The position numbers were made by a program, and so were the translations under genes. From Halovulum sp039190275 (GTDB lineage Bacteria; Pseudomonadota; Alphaproteobacteria; Rhodobacterales; Rhodobacteraceae): a DNA stretch of 34,344 bases. The notes beneath the pieces are model-generated. The model worked only from the letters and a program-made list of their open reading frames with translations, was not told the DNA's origin and did not search any database. Numbering within the stretch: the first letter of the stretch is position 1; each line of letters starts with the position of its first letter. The stretch spans positions 1 to 34,344 of the forward strand of contig JBCCYF010000041.1 of assembly GCA_039190275.1 (NCBI GenBank), in the 5' to 3' direction. This document shows, piece after piece, positions 7,002 through 15,895 of the stretch.

Positions 7002-8537
7002 TTAAAGCGCATCAAGCACCCGTTGGGCCGTGTTCAGATAGGCGGCTTTTTTGTCCTCCGGCATCTTCTCCCACGTACGATAGACATTACCCAAGCGTGG
7101 GTTACCGCCCAGCTTCGCTTGGTTTCGGACCAGAAAATCCCAATAGAGTGAATTGAACGGACATGCGTCGTCGCCGATTTTCTGCTTCACATCGTAGTGG
7201 CAGCCCGCACAGTAATTGGACATTTTGTTGATATAGTTGCCGCTGGCGGCATAGGGTTTCGAGGCCAAGAAGCCTCCGTCGGCAAACTGGCTCATTCCGA
7301 TGACATTCGGGGCCTCGACCCACTCATAGGCATCCGCATAGACCGCCAGATACCACTCATGCACCTGATGCGGGTCGATGCCCGCCAGCATGGCAAAATT
7401 TCCCGTGACCATAAGACGCTGAATGTGGTGCGCATAGGCCTCGTCCCGTGTTTGACCGATGGCCGCGGCCATGCAAGCCATATCTGTTTCAGCGGTCCAA
7501 TAGAATGACGGCAAGGCGCGGGTGGCCTCAAGATGGTTTTGCCGCGTGTAGCCGTGCGGTTTGAGCCAGTAGATCCCGCGCATGTATTCGCGCCAACCAA
7601 TGATCTGGCGGATAAAACCCTCAACCGCGTTCAGGGGCGCGGAACCATCATGGTAGGCGCGTTCCACGGCATGGCACACTTCCATTGGACCCAACAGACC
7701 CACATTGATGTATTGCGCGAGCACAGAGTGATAGAGAAAGGGCGCGCCGCTCAGCATCGCATCCTGATAGTCGCCGAAACGTGGCAAAGCGTCCGTCACG
7801 AAGTGATCAAGCGCCCGCAGTGCGTCTGTTCGCGTGACTGCGAACCAAAAGGGGCGAAGCTCGCCGAAATTTTCCGGGAACCAGGCCTCCACCAGTTCCA
7901 GAACCTCTGATGTGATGTCGTCCGGTTCGATCTGGACCGGACGCGGCATAAAGAGGTCCGCCTTGGCCGGTTTTCGGTTGCTGGCGTCATAGTTCCATTT
8001 GCCACCCTCTGGGCTATCACCCCGCATCAACAGGCCAGTCTTGCGACGCATTTCGCGGTAGAAGTACTCCATCCGCAATTGCTTGCGCCCCTCTGCCCAT
8101 GTCTGGAAATCCGTATGGTTTGCAATGAAGCGGTCATCCTCAAGAAGCATGCATGGGATGGGGCTTGCCCAATCGGACAAAGCAGCTTTCAGGCGCTCCT
8201 CACCGGGTTCGGTGACGACGACCTGCTTGGCGGAATTTGTCCTAAGAGCCCGCTCAATTTCACCAATCAGTGAGCCGCTGTTGTCGCGATCATCCAACTG
8301 CACATAGCGTACGGTCCACCCCGCCCGGGTCAACTCTGCCGCAAAATGGCGCATCGCCGCGAACACGAACGCGATCTTCTTTTTGTGGTGCGGAACGTAG
8401 CTGGCTTCCTCCATCACTTCGGCCATCAGGACGATGTCCCGCTTTGGGTCGCCTGAGCGGAGCGAGGATATCCCAGCGCTGAGCTGATCTCCCAGCACCA
8501 GGATTAAGCGAGGGCCGTTGGATCGTTTGTGTTCCAT
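7002..8537 (-). CDS. phrB: Iron-sulfur bacterial (6-4) photolyase / cryptochrome (FeS-BCP, PhrB type)
   Basis: A 511-residue protein of the FeS-BCP class, the prokaryotic (6-4) photolyases such as Agrobacterium PhrB. The N-terminal antenna domain starts RLILVLGDQLS. Four cysteines, C355, C443, C446 and C459, have exactly the spacing (88, 3, 13) of the [4Fe-4S] ligands of PhrB, and the histidine pair H370-H371 (AYAHHIQRLM) sits where the catalytic His pair lies. It should repair UV (6-4) photoproducts using FADH- and light. I chose ATG 8537, which gives the family length; an in-frame TTG at 8612 would add 25 residues. It faces two other photolyase-family genes across a hairpin. No SOS box was seen upstream. 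Confidence 0.93.
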   Translation of the reverse strand: MEHKRSNGPRLILVLGDQLSAGISSLRSGDPKRDIVLMAEVMEEASYVPHHKKKIAFVFAAMRHFAAELTRAGWTVRYVQLDDRDNSGSLIGEIERALRTNSAKQVVVTEPGEERLKAALSDWASPIPCMLLEDDRFIANHTDFQTWAEGRKQLRMEYFYREMRRKTGLLMRGDSPEGGKWNYDASNRKPAKADLFMPRPVQIEPDDITSEVLELVEAWFPENFGELRPFWFAVTRTDALRALDHFVTDALPRFGDYQDAMLSGAPFLYHSVLAQYINVGLLGPMEVCHAVERAYHDGSAPLNAVEGFIRQIIGWREYMRGIYWLKPHGYTRQNHLEATRALPSFYWTAETDMACMAAAIGQTRDEAYAHHIQRLMVTGNFAMLAGIDPHQVHEWYLAVYADAYEWVEAPNVIGMSQFADGGFLASKPYAASGNYINKMSNYCAGCHYDVKQKIGDDACPFNSLYWDFLVRNQAKLGGNPRLGNVYRTWEKMPEDKKAAYLNTAQRVLDAL

Positions 8538-8921
8538 TCCGCGGAGGTAAGCCGAACACACGCCAGGACCATCAACTGGACACGAAAAATTCCTATTCGT
8601 GCGGCGCCGCAAGTAAGGTCAAAGGCCGGTCCCGCGCAGGCCCCGGGGTCCGCTATCTAAGCTGTTCCATCGTTCCAACGCGACAGAGCATTGATGAAAC
8701 CGTCCTTGGATCGAGAGCTTCGCATAGTCGAGCGAAGGGGATCTCCATTTTTACTTTCGGTCAATTTAAGACGCCCGAGCCGGTGTGATCTGATGTTCGG
8801 GGGGAGACCTGACACCGGCAGGATTCAGACCACCTCGAGGCGGTTTTGCGTTAGCCCTGCCGTGCGGCTCTGCACCGCGTCGCACCAGCTGTTCGCGACC
8901 GCGTTATCCGCACACTCGCGG
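8538..8921. other. Intergenic region without a recognised gene
   Basis: These 384 bases separate the starts of the photolyase gene from the end of yebC, both on the minus strand. I see no protein with family features on either strand and no convincing RNA gene. A weak 8-bp inverted repeat (GCCGGTGT/ACACCGGC at 8779-8786 and 8812-8819, 25-base loop) is too weak to call a terminator. Confidence 0.5.
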
Positions 8922-9662
8922 TCAAAGCTGCGCCATCACCTCATCCGAGATGTCGAAGTTCGCGGTGACAGTCTGCACGTCGTCATCATCCTCAAGGCTC
9001 TCGATCAGCCGCATTAGTTTTTGCGCACTCTCAAGCTCAAGCGGGGTCGAGGTCTGTGGCTTCCAGATCAGTTTGGTTGTCTCACTTTCCCCAAGCGCCG
9101 CTTCCAGCGCATTCGAAACCTCGTTCAGGTCTGAGCCGTCGCAATAGATCTCGTGCCCGTCGTCGCTGCTGTCAACATCCTCGGCACCGGCTTCGATAGC
9201 GGCCATCATGATTGTGTCTGCGTCCCCCGCTTCCACCGGGTACACAACCAGACCCTTGCGGTCGAACATGAAACTGACCGCGCCGGTTTCGGCCAGATTT
9301 CCGCCCGCCTTGGTGAATATCGAACGCACGTTCGACGCGGTCCGGTTGCGGTTGTCAGTCATGGCTTCGACAATCACGGCGACCCCGTCGGGGCCATACC
9401 CTTCATAACGGATTTCGTCATAGTTCTCCGCATCACCGGCCTGCGACTTCTTGATCGCCCGATCAATGACATCTTTGGGCACGGAGTTTGATTTCGCCTC
9501 TTTCACCGCAAGCCGCAGGCGCGGATTCTTGTCCGGGTCCGGATCCCCCATTTTCGCCGCTACCGTGATCTCTTTTGAAAGCTTGGAGAACAGCTTCGAC
9601 CTTGCCGCGTCCTGACGACCCTTTCGGTGTTGGATGTTGGCCCATTTGGAATGCCCGGCCAT
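8922..9662 (-). CDS. yebC: YebC/PmpR (TACO1) family protein
   Basis: A 246-residue member of the highly conserved YebC/TACO1 family. The N-terminus MAGHSKWANIQHRKGRQD fixes both the family and the start at ATG 9662. Further blocks are NPRLRLAVKEAKSNSVPKD, YEGYGPDGVAVIVE and TDNRNRTASNVRSIFTKAGG, and the length is normal. Members were first described as transcription regulators (PmpR); more recent work on the family gives a role in relieving ribosome stalling at proline-rich stretches. The C-terminus holds an acidic run (SLEDDDDVQTV). In many proteobacteria the gene stands beside ruvC; here it is not. It is divergent from the response-regulator operon across 150 bases. Confidence 0.96.
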   Translation of the reverse strand: MAGHSKWANIQHRKGRQDAARSKLFSKLSKEITVAAKMGDPDPDKNPRLRLAVKEAKSNSVPKDVIDRAIKKSQAGDAENYDEIRYEGYGPDGVAVIVEAMTDNRNRTASNVRSIFTKAGGNLAETGAVSFMFDRKGLVVYPVEAGDADTIMMAAIEAGAEDVDSSDDGHEIYCDGSDLNEVSNALEAALGESETTKLIWKPQTSTPLELESAQKLMRLIESLEDDDDVQTVTANFDISDEVMAQL

Positions 9663-9812
9663 TCTGTCTTACCTCGGATTATTCCATGATCAGTGCGGTT
9701 TATAGGCCAGACAGCTCCGAAAACTCAAGCGCGCAACGCCCAAAAACCCATACCCGGCTTAACCCACTGTTTAGGATGATCATTGCATGATGCGGAGACA
9801 AGGAGGCACTGC

Positions 9813-10232
9813 ATGAACATACTTATTGTCGAGGATGATTTTGCGCTTCGCACCGTTTGGGAAGACGCTCTCCTGGACAGCGGACACAGGCCGACCGGCG
9901 TCAGCAGCGCGCCCGAAGCAATGCGGGCACTGATGACGGACAGGTTCGACGTGGTCGTCCTTGACCTGCTGCTCAGCGATGGCAACTCCCTGTCACTTAC
10001 ACACTACATCTCCTACGCAATGCCATCGGTGCCGGTGATCGTGGTGACCGGCTCAGGCTTCTTTCCGCATGGCGATTTCGGGGCTATCACGCCAAATATC
10101 GACTGGCTGCTACGCAAACCCCTGCCGATCGCCGATTTCGTAGCCATGGTGGACCACGCAGGCTGCGTGGCCGCGGAACGCAAGGCTGCCGCAGCAGCGC
10201 CGGTCGAGACCCCGCAGTACCTGTCGTTGTGA
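9813..10232 (+). CDS. Single-domain response regulator (REC only)
   Basis: A 139-residue stand-alone receiver domain. The start is ATG 9813, with a strong AAGGAGG seven bases upstream; the in-frame start at 9783 is not used. The acidic pocket lies in LIVEDDF (E7-D8-D9), the phosphate acceptor is Asp51 in VVLDLLLSDG, the Thr switch is in VIVVTGSG, and the conserved Lys is in LLRKPLP. There is no DNA-binding or enzymatic output domain, only an Ala-rich tail, so it must act by protein contact or as a phosphate shuttle. Its stop overlaps the GTG start of the kinase gene (GTGA, 10229-10232), showing translational coupling. It is the first gene of a three-gene phosphorelay operon. Confidence 0.93.
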   Translation: MNILIVEDDFALRTVWEDALLDSGHRPTGVSSAPEAMRALMTDRFDVVVLDLLLSDGNSLSLTHYISYAMPSVPVIVVTGSGFFPHGDFGAITPNIDWLLRKPLPIADFVAMVDHAGCVAAERKAAAAAPVETPQYLSL

Positions 10233-11887
10233 ACCCTCTCCGCCTTTCCCGTCTACCCTATGTACTGCTGGTCCTATACTGCGTCCTGGCGGTGGGGGTC
10301 TGGCTGACCATGAACGCGGAACGACGGTTCCACGTCAACGACATGAAATCGGCCGAGGCTGAGTATCTTTCCAGCATGGTCCAGCGGGATTTGGCCTTGC
10401 GGATCGCTGCTGTAAAGCGGATGGCAAAACGTTGGGACCACCTCGGCGGTATGTCGGAGGAGGTATTCACAGCCGAGGCGCGAAATTACTTCAACGATAT
10501 GCCAGGATTTCGCGCGCTCTCCTTCACCGATCAGGACGATGTTGCGCGCTACGTTGTTCCAAGGCGTAATAGTCAGGCGCGCGGCCGCAATATCGCGGCT
10601 ATTGGTGAAAATCGCCGCAATGCCCTGCGCCGGGCCGAGGGACAAGATACGCCCTCGATGACCCCGTCGATAGAACTTCTGGACGGAAGCGGCAGTGGAT
10701 TTGTCATCTTTGTACCGGTGCGCCAGCAAAGCGTTTACCTGGGGTCTTTCGGCGCCGTGTTCCATGTTCAGTCCTGGCTGCGGGCCCTATTCCTGGAAAA
10801 CGCGCAACGTAACTATCAACCGCATTTCGAACAGCAGATCCGTCTGAACGACGATGTGATATTTCAAAGCGGAGGGTGGGATCAGTCGCCCGATTCACTG
10901 TCCGTGATGTCGACACCGGTGGACCTCTACGGTCAATCCATCGTCGTCGGGCTACGCTCAAGCAATGGTGCCCCGATGCTTCGCCAGGACCGCGTGCCCG
11001 AGATTGTCGCCTTCCTGCTGGCCTGTATTGCACTGGCGATCGGGGGCATGATCGCCACTATGCGGCTGGCCCAGAGCGAACGTTTGAGCGCGGTGGCCGC
11101 AAACCTGCAATTGAACGACGCGAATGCCGCGCTTGCGCAGGAAGTCGAAATCCGGAGGGAGGCTGAAACGCGCGCGATTGAGGCCAGTGAGTCGAAGTCC
11201 AGATTTCTCGCGACCATGAGCCACGAGGTGCGGACACCAATTAACGCAATCATGGGTATGTTCGAGTTGATCCAATCGGCGGATGTGCCAGAACGTCAGC
11301 GCCGACAGGCCGCTGTCGGCCGCTCGGCAGCCGAACGCCTGCTCGACCAGCTGAACGCGGTCCTCGAAATCAGCAAACTTCGCGCAAAGGCCGTTTCTTT
11401 CCATCCAAGAGAGGTTGACCTTAAGGAGCTTTGCGACCAGTGGCGCATCGCCCTGGAGGGGATGGTCCGGCGCAGCGGCAAACCCCTGGACTACGGATTG
11501 GAGCAGGCCGAAGACGTGCCAATGCAACTTCATCTTGATGATCGGCGTACCCATCAGATCGTCACGAACCTGCTGGACAACGCGGTGAAGTACACCGAGC
11601 GGGGTTCTGTTCAGTTGCAAATCGGGACTGCGACAACGGTCGCCGGGCGCCATGGCGTGACAATTGATATCGCGGACACCGGGCCAGGCATTCCACAGTC
11701 CCAGGTCAACGCTATTTTCGACCGGTTCGTGCAGGTCGACAACGCCATTGATCGCGCTGTTGGCGGCACGGGGCTGGGCCTTGCCATCGCCAAGGACCTG
11801 GCAGAGGCGATGGATATGGACCTTACTTTGCACAAAAATAGTAACTCCGGATGTGTATTCCGATTGTTTGTTGAAAATCATCAGTGA
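10229..11887 (+). CDS. Membrane sensor histidine kinase
   Basis: A 552-residue sensor kinase. A transmembrane helix near residues 9-27 (YVLLVLYCVLAVGVWL) and a second near 258-276 (IVAFLLACIALAIGGMIA) bracket a periplasmic domain of about 230 residues whose start resembles a CHASE-type sensor (residues 30-110), though I cannot name it firmly. A coiled-coil linker follows, then the HisKA box FLATMSHEVRTPINAIMG with phosphoacceptor His332, and an HATPase domain with the N box LLDNAVKY, G1 DTGPGIP, and G2 GGTGLGLAIAKDL. There is no receiver domain in the protein. It starts with GTG overlapping the upstream regulator stop and ends overlapping the downstream regulator start. The signal is unknown. 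Confidence 0.95.
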   Translation: MNPLRLSRLPYVLLVLYCVLAVGVWLTMNAERRFHVNDMKSAEAEYLSSMVQRDLALRIAAVKRMAKRWDHLGGMSEEVFTAEARNYFNDMPGFRALSFTDQDDVARYVVPRRNSQARGRNIAAIGENRRNALRRAEGQDTPSMTPSIELLDGSGSGFVIFVPVRQQSVYLGSFGAVFHVQSWLRALFLENAQRNYQPHFEQQIRLNDDVIFQSGGWDQSPDSLSVMSTPVDLYGQSIVVGLRSSNGAPMLRQDRVPEIVAFLLACIALAIGGMIATMRLAQSERLSAVAANLQLNDANAALAQEVEIRREAETRAIEASESKSRFLATMSHEVRTPINAIMGMFELIQSADVPERQRRQAAVGRSAAERLLDQLNAVLEISKLRAKAVSFHPREVDLKELCDQWRIALEGMVRRSGKPLDYGLEQAEDVPMQLHLDDRRTHQIVTNLLDNAVKYTERGSVQLQIGTATTVAGRHGVTIDIADTGPGIPQSQVNAIFDRFVQVDNAIDRAVGGTGLGLAIAKDLAEAMDMDLTLHKNSNSGCVFRLFVENHQ

Positions 11888-12306
11888 ACCGGGACCGGAT
11901 AATGGCGGAAACCAAGCCCACCCATGGCTTTCATATTCTGGTTGTGGAGGATGACCCCTCGACCCAATTCATGATGGCGGAGATGTTGGACTCGCTAGGA
12001 TACAGTTTTGCGATCGCCAGGAGTGGCGACGAATGCATGGCACGTCTGGCCGAGCGTCCAGACTGGTTCGGCTTGATCCTGATGGATCTGCACATCCCGA
12101 AATGCTCGGGCCTCCACACGAGCCTCAGAATACGCTCCGCACACCAGAACCCACCACGGGATACGCCCATTGTCGCGCTGACCGCCGATAGTGCGTACCA
12201 CAGCGACGACGCCGTAGCGCCTTACGGCATAAACACCGTACTGCCCAAACCGGTTGGACTGAGAACACTGGATCAGCTGATCGCCGGTATTGCCAAAGCG
12301 GCTTGA
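11884..12306 (+). CDS. Second single-domain response regulator
   Basis: A 140-residue receiver-only regulator read from GTG 11884, which overlaps the kinase stop (GTGA); ATG 11902 in the same frame is a possible alternative that removes six residues. The receiver core is ILVVEDDPSTQFMMAEML, with acceptor Asp68 (from GTG) in LILMDLHIPKCSG, the Thr in IVALTADS, and the Lys in VLPKPVG. Sequence style (VVEDD near the N-terminus, MDLHIP) is like receivers fused to hybrid kinases. It has no output domain. With the preceding regulator it gives the kinase two separate phosphate acceptors; one may feed an Hpt protein encoded elsewhere. Confidence 0.92.
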   Translation: MNRDRIMAETKPTHGFHILVVEDDPSTQFMMAEMLDSLGYSFAIARSGDECMARLAERPDWFGLILMDLHIPKCSGLHTSLRIRSAHQNPPRDTPIVALTADSAYHSDDAVAPYGINTVLPKPVGLRTLDQLIAGIAKAA

Positions 12307-13146
12307 CGCCGGTCCGCGCAATCAGAGTATTGCGGCTCTGGCGCTTCGCCGTTGACGAGACACATCCTGTGTCCCGTTGCACATTGAGAACCTGGCATGC
12401 GGGTCACGGGACATGCGTCACCCGAAAAACCGAAACGTATCGACGTGCTTCCGCATCGCAGGTCAGACGCCAAGCATGTGCGTTAATATCAAAGACAGCA
12501 AACGAACCTGGGCCGATGGGCCTTGGCAGAAGGTCCATGAGCGGGGATTCAAGCGTCCCCTCCGGGCAAGATGGCGGGATGCGGACGCCCTCGCAAGGAC
12601 CGCAGGTTTTCGACTACAGGACCCTGCGCGCGGCACAGGGCGCTGTACTCCGGCGCATCCCCCTCCGGGAAACTGGCGCCCTGTGCTCTCGAGCGTCCGT
12701 CGCTTAGGTTTGGGAGGGCGCATTCACGGTGTTAAACCAAGACCGCAACGTCGTGTATGCGCCGGACGAAGCCACAATCCGCAAAACACCCGCTGATGTG
12801 GCCTCCCAATTCCCTATCGGCCCTTCGCGGGCGCAACTGCCCGCCGGGTGTGTGACGACTTAAACCGGCCTGTGGTTGTCGGTCAGACGATGGCCTGAGC
12901 ACGACTGTCCACACCGACACTGACGCTCTCGACTCGCTGACCCGCCACTGTATAACGCTACGTATAGTGAGGTGACAGCCCACAAGCGCCTGGGGTGATC
13001 GGCTGCCAGAGGCAAGCGTTGTACATCACTATGAATTTGTTTGATGATATCAACCAACGGCGTGCTTTGGGCGCCGAAGTCCTGAGCACGACAGCCCAAC
13101 TTGACGGCCATACAACCGTACTTCAACAGTCTGACGGAAGACGCGC
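12307..13146. other. Gene-poor 840-base region between convergent operons
   Basis: I find no reading frame here with recognisable family features on either strand. Open frames of 80-140 codons exist, but they read as Arg/Pro-rich, low-complexity translations typical of spurious frames in GC-rich DNA. Near the right end a 39-codon frame (13031-13150, plus, starting MNLFDDINQRRALGAEVL) looks more protein-like, but it has no ribosome site and overlaps the end of the permease gene on the other strand. The region may be a decayed gene or long flanks of two terminators. Confidence 0.5.
12355..12377 (+). terminator. Possible terminator hairpin after the phosphorelay operon
   Basis: ACGAGACACA (12355-12364) and TGTGTCCCGT (12368-12377) pair at nine of ten positions around a 3-base loop, 49 bases after the last regulator stop. 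No U-run follows, so the call is weak. Confidence 0.3.
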
Positions 13147-14925
13147 CTAAAGCGGCCAAAACACCGGGATCAAAAGGCCCGAGAGCAACCCGATGCTCAG
13201 GTTCAGCGGCGCACCAATACGCAGAAAATCGGTAAACCGGTAGCCACCTGGGCCGTAGACCAGCGTATTGGTCTGATACCCTATGGGTGTTGCGAAACTC
13301 GCCGACGCCGCGACCATGACCGCCACCACCAAGGGTCGCGGATCAACGCCCAGCGCCGCGGCAAGACCGATCGCCACAGGCGTGACCACAACGGCCACCG
13401 CATTGTTTGACACCAGTTCGGTCAGCAGGGACGTGAGCAGGAACACCCCCCAGATCAACAGCGGTCCCGGCAGGTGCCCCAATGCTGGCGCGATGGCCCG
13501 TGCCACCAGCTCAACGGCGCCGGACGCCTCCAGCGCAGCGCCTATTGCCAGCATAGAGAAGATCAGGATCAGCAAGCGCCCTTCGACAAACTGAAACGCT
13601 TCGTCCGCATCAATGGCGCGCGCGGCCAATACGGCCGCCACGCCGACAACGGCCAGCGAAAATATCGACGCGACACCAAACGCCGCCAGACCGACGATAC
13701 CGGCCAGAACAACCAGGACCAGTGGCGCATGCGAGCGGCGATAGGACCGCGCCGTGGGCTGGGCTATGTCGACCAGTTCCATCTCGATCGCCAGCCGCCT
13801 GACATCTTCGGGCGTGCCCTCAAGCAAAAGGGTATCGCCGACACGGACCGTCACATCGTCCAATTGCCGCCCGATGTTCTGATTTCGCCGATGAACAGCG
13901 AGCGGATACACACCGAAACGCCGCCGCAGGCGCAGGTCCCCCAACGTGCGCCCGATCATCTTACAGCCCGGCGAGATCAATGCCTCCACCGTGGTGGTTG
14001 AGCGCGAGGCGAGCTCATCGACCATGTTCACGTCGCCGCTTTCCTTGAGCCCCAGAAGCTCGCCCACCGCGGTGCGCAGGACCACACGATCCCCCCTCTC
14101 GAGGGTCACGTCCGGAAACCGGCGGCGCAACGACTCGTCCGCACGCAGCACGTCGATCACACGCGCCCCGGCGCGCTGAAAGAGAGGTACGTTGAAAACC
14201 GTTTCGCCGATCAGCGGAGACCCATCGGGAATCGCGACCTCGGTAAAGTATTTCATGGTCTTACGATCGGTTAGCAGGTCGGCCATACTGTCGCGGTCGG
14301 GCAGGAGACGTGGCGCGAGAACCCGCAGATACACCAGCCCATATGCCGCAAGGATCAGCCCCAATGGCGTAATCTCGAACAACCGAAACGGTGCCAGGCC
14401 GTTGGCCTGCGCCACACCGTCGACCAGCAGGTTGGTTGAGGTTCCGATCAGCGTGCAAAGGCCCCCCAGGATCGCAACATAACTAAGCGGTATCAAAAGC
14501 TTGGAGGGCGAAAGCTGCAGGCGTTGCGCCAGAGTGAACGCAATCGGGATCAACATCACAACGACGGGCGTATTGTTCATGAAGGCCGAGGCCCCCAGTG
14601 TCACCAGCGCAAACAGTGCCAGAACATACCCGGGCCGCGCCGCAGCCTGCGCGCCGACCCGATTGGCAAGCGCATTCAGCGCGCCCGTGCGCACCAGGGC
14701 GCCGGAAATGACGAACATCGCCGCAATGGTCCAGGGGGCAGGATTCGAGAAAACACCGAGCATCGCCTCAGGGCTCAACACGCCGGCTACAAGCAGCACG
14801 CAGGCGCCGAGCAGGGCGACGACTTCGGTCGGATAGCTCTCTCGCACAAAAAGCACGAACATGGCCAACAGAACGGCAAGGGTGAAAAATGCCGGAAACC
14901 CGGCGATGGGGATAAGGTCGATCAA
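13147..14925 (-). CDS. SLC13-type permease with two RCK_C (TrkA-C) domains
   Basis: A 592-residue membrane transporter of the divalent anion:Na+ symporter/citrate-transporter-like group. An N-terminal membrane half (about residues 8-205, including NNTPVVVMLIPIAF and IGTSTNLLVDG) is followed by two cytoplasmic regulatory RCK_C domains (about 215-295 and 305-390, with RVGDTLLLEGTPEDV in the second), then a C-terminal membrane half with LVSNNAVAVVVTP and the SFATPIGYQTNTLV signature. The paired re-entrant motifs (NNT/STNLL and NNA/YQTN) are typical. The substrate may be sulfate, a dicarboxylate or another anion. The start is TTG 14925; the next Met lies inside the first helix. It follows the DMT exporter gene by 64 bases on the same strand and may be the end of the operon that starts at the 5-formyl-THF cyclo-ligase gene. 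Confidence 0.92.
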   Translation of the reverse strand: MIDLIPIAGFPAFFTLAVLLAMFVLFVRESYPTEVVALLGACVLLVAGVLSPEAMLGVFSNPAPWTIAAMFVISGALVRTGALNALANRVGAQAAARPGYVLALFALVTLGASAFMNNTPVVVMLIPIAFTLAQRLQLSPSKLLIPLSYVAILGGLCTLIGTSTNLLVDGVAQANGLAPFRLFEITPLGLILAAYGLVYLRVLAPRLLPDRDSMADLLTDRKTMKYFTEVAIPDGSPLIGETVFNVPLFQRAGARVIDVLRADESLRRRFPDVTLERGDRVVLRTAVGELLGLKESGDVNMVDELASRSTTTVEALISPGCKMIGRTLGDLRLRRRFGVYPLAVHRRNQNIGRQLDDVTVRVGDTLLLEGTPEDVRRLAIEMELVDIAQPTARSYRRSHAPLVLVVLAGIVGLAAFGVASIFSLAVVGVAAVLAARAIDADEAFQFVEGRLLILIFSMLAIGAALEASGAVELVARAIAPALGHLPGPLLIWGVFLLTSLLTELVSNNAVAVVVTPVAIGLAAALGVDPRPLVVAVMVAASASFATPIGYQTNTLVYGPGGYRFTDFLRIGAPLNLSIGLLSGLLIPVFWPL

Positions 14926-14989
14926 ATGGTGTGCCCATCGATTGGAGGCAGTATCCAGCGCCGCACAATGGCGGAAATCGTCGCGCGGC

Positions 14990-15895
14990 TCAAGCGGCTT
15001 TACGAGCGGCCGCCTGATCAGATTTGGCGGGTCGGACCAGCGCCAACCCGGTCAGCATCAAGCCAAGTGCCATCCAAATCCAACCGGAATACCGCTCGGA
15101 CAGCAGCAGCATCGACCAGACCACACCGCTGGCTGTCACCAGATATGCGACCTGCGACGCAAAAACGGCACCCGCCTTCCCGACCAGCCAGATATAGCCC
15201 ACATAGGCCGCACAATTTGCCAGCGCGACCAAGCCGATCGCTGTTTCGGGCCAACCCAACCCATCATCGGGGGTGACCCACAGCCCGGCGGCCGCCGCAC
15301 TGGGCACGCTGAGCAGCGCGCTCACCACGCTCGCCCCCCACAGCACTTGAACGGGGTCTAATCCTTGGGTCCCGCGTAGCGCCAGGTAGTTCCCCTCGAA
15401 CCCGTAACAGGCCGGGGCGATCAACGCGACCAGCACAAACCAGGCCGCGCCGGCGCCCGGCAGGCTTGCCTCGGGCCCCACCAGCAAGACAACCGCCGCC
15501 GCACCAAGCAGGACGCCGCCCATACGGCGCAGGTTCGGTCGTTCCAGCCCCAAAAGCAGCGCGATCGGGAGGGAGAACATCGGGACAAGGGCGATAACTA
15601 TGGCCATCACACCGGCGGGAAGCCGGGCCGAGGCGGTAAACGAAAACAAACCGGGGACAAGCGATCCGCTGAGCGCTATAATTAGGAAAAGTGACAGAAT
15701 GCGCGGTTCGACCCTGAACCTTCCGCCGCGGACCACGATTGCAGCACCCAGCAGCAGCGTCATCAGCAGGCTTTGCATCGCGACCAGCCCAAGCGGATGG
15801 TGACCGGTTGAAACGGCGATCTTGGTGAGCGGGATGGTCAGCCCCCAGCACATCCCCAGCCCCACAAGCGTGCCATAGGCCCAATGGCGTGACAT
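14990..15895 (-). CDS. DMT superfamily (EamA) transporter
   Basis: A 301-residue integral membrane protein with about ten predicted helices in two EamA repeats. The first starts WAYGTLVGLGMCWGLTIPLT, and the second covers about residues 155-285 (AAWFVLVALIAPACYGFEGN and onward). Many relatives export amino acids or other metabolites; the cargo here is unknown. Start: ATG 15895, sharing one base with the TGA of the YmdB-type gene (TGATG), so the two genes are coupled. A TTG directly before it (15898) is less likely. The C-terminus is basic (RPAKSDQAAARKAA), which suits a cytoplasmic end. Confidence 0.92.
   Translation of the reverse strand: MSRHWAYGTLVGLGMCWGLTIPLTKIAVSTGHHPLGLVAMQSLLMTLLLGAAIVVRGGRFRVEPRILSLFLIIALSGSLVPGLFSFTASARLPAGVMAIVIALVPMFSLPIALLLGLERPNLRRMGGVLLGAAAVVLLVGPEASLPGAGAAWFVLVALIAPACYGFEGNYLALRGTQGLDPVQVLWGASVVSALLSVPSAAAAGLWVTPDDGLGWPETAIGLVALANCAAYVGYIWLVGKAGAVFASQVAYLVTASGVVWSMLLLSERYSGWIWMALGLMLTGLALVRPAKSDQAAARKAA

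Noticed and set aside
8779..8819. Inverted repeat as a terminator of the photolyase gene
   Set aside because: It is upstream of that gene, only 8 bp long, with a 25-base loop and no U-run.
12377..12796. A 139-codon plus-strand frame in the gene-poor region
   Set aside because: Basic, Pro/Arg-rich translation, no ribosome site, overlaps other equally long frames; no reason to prefer it.
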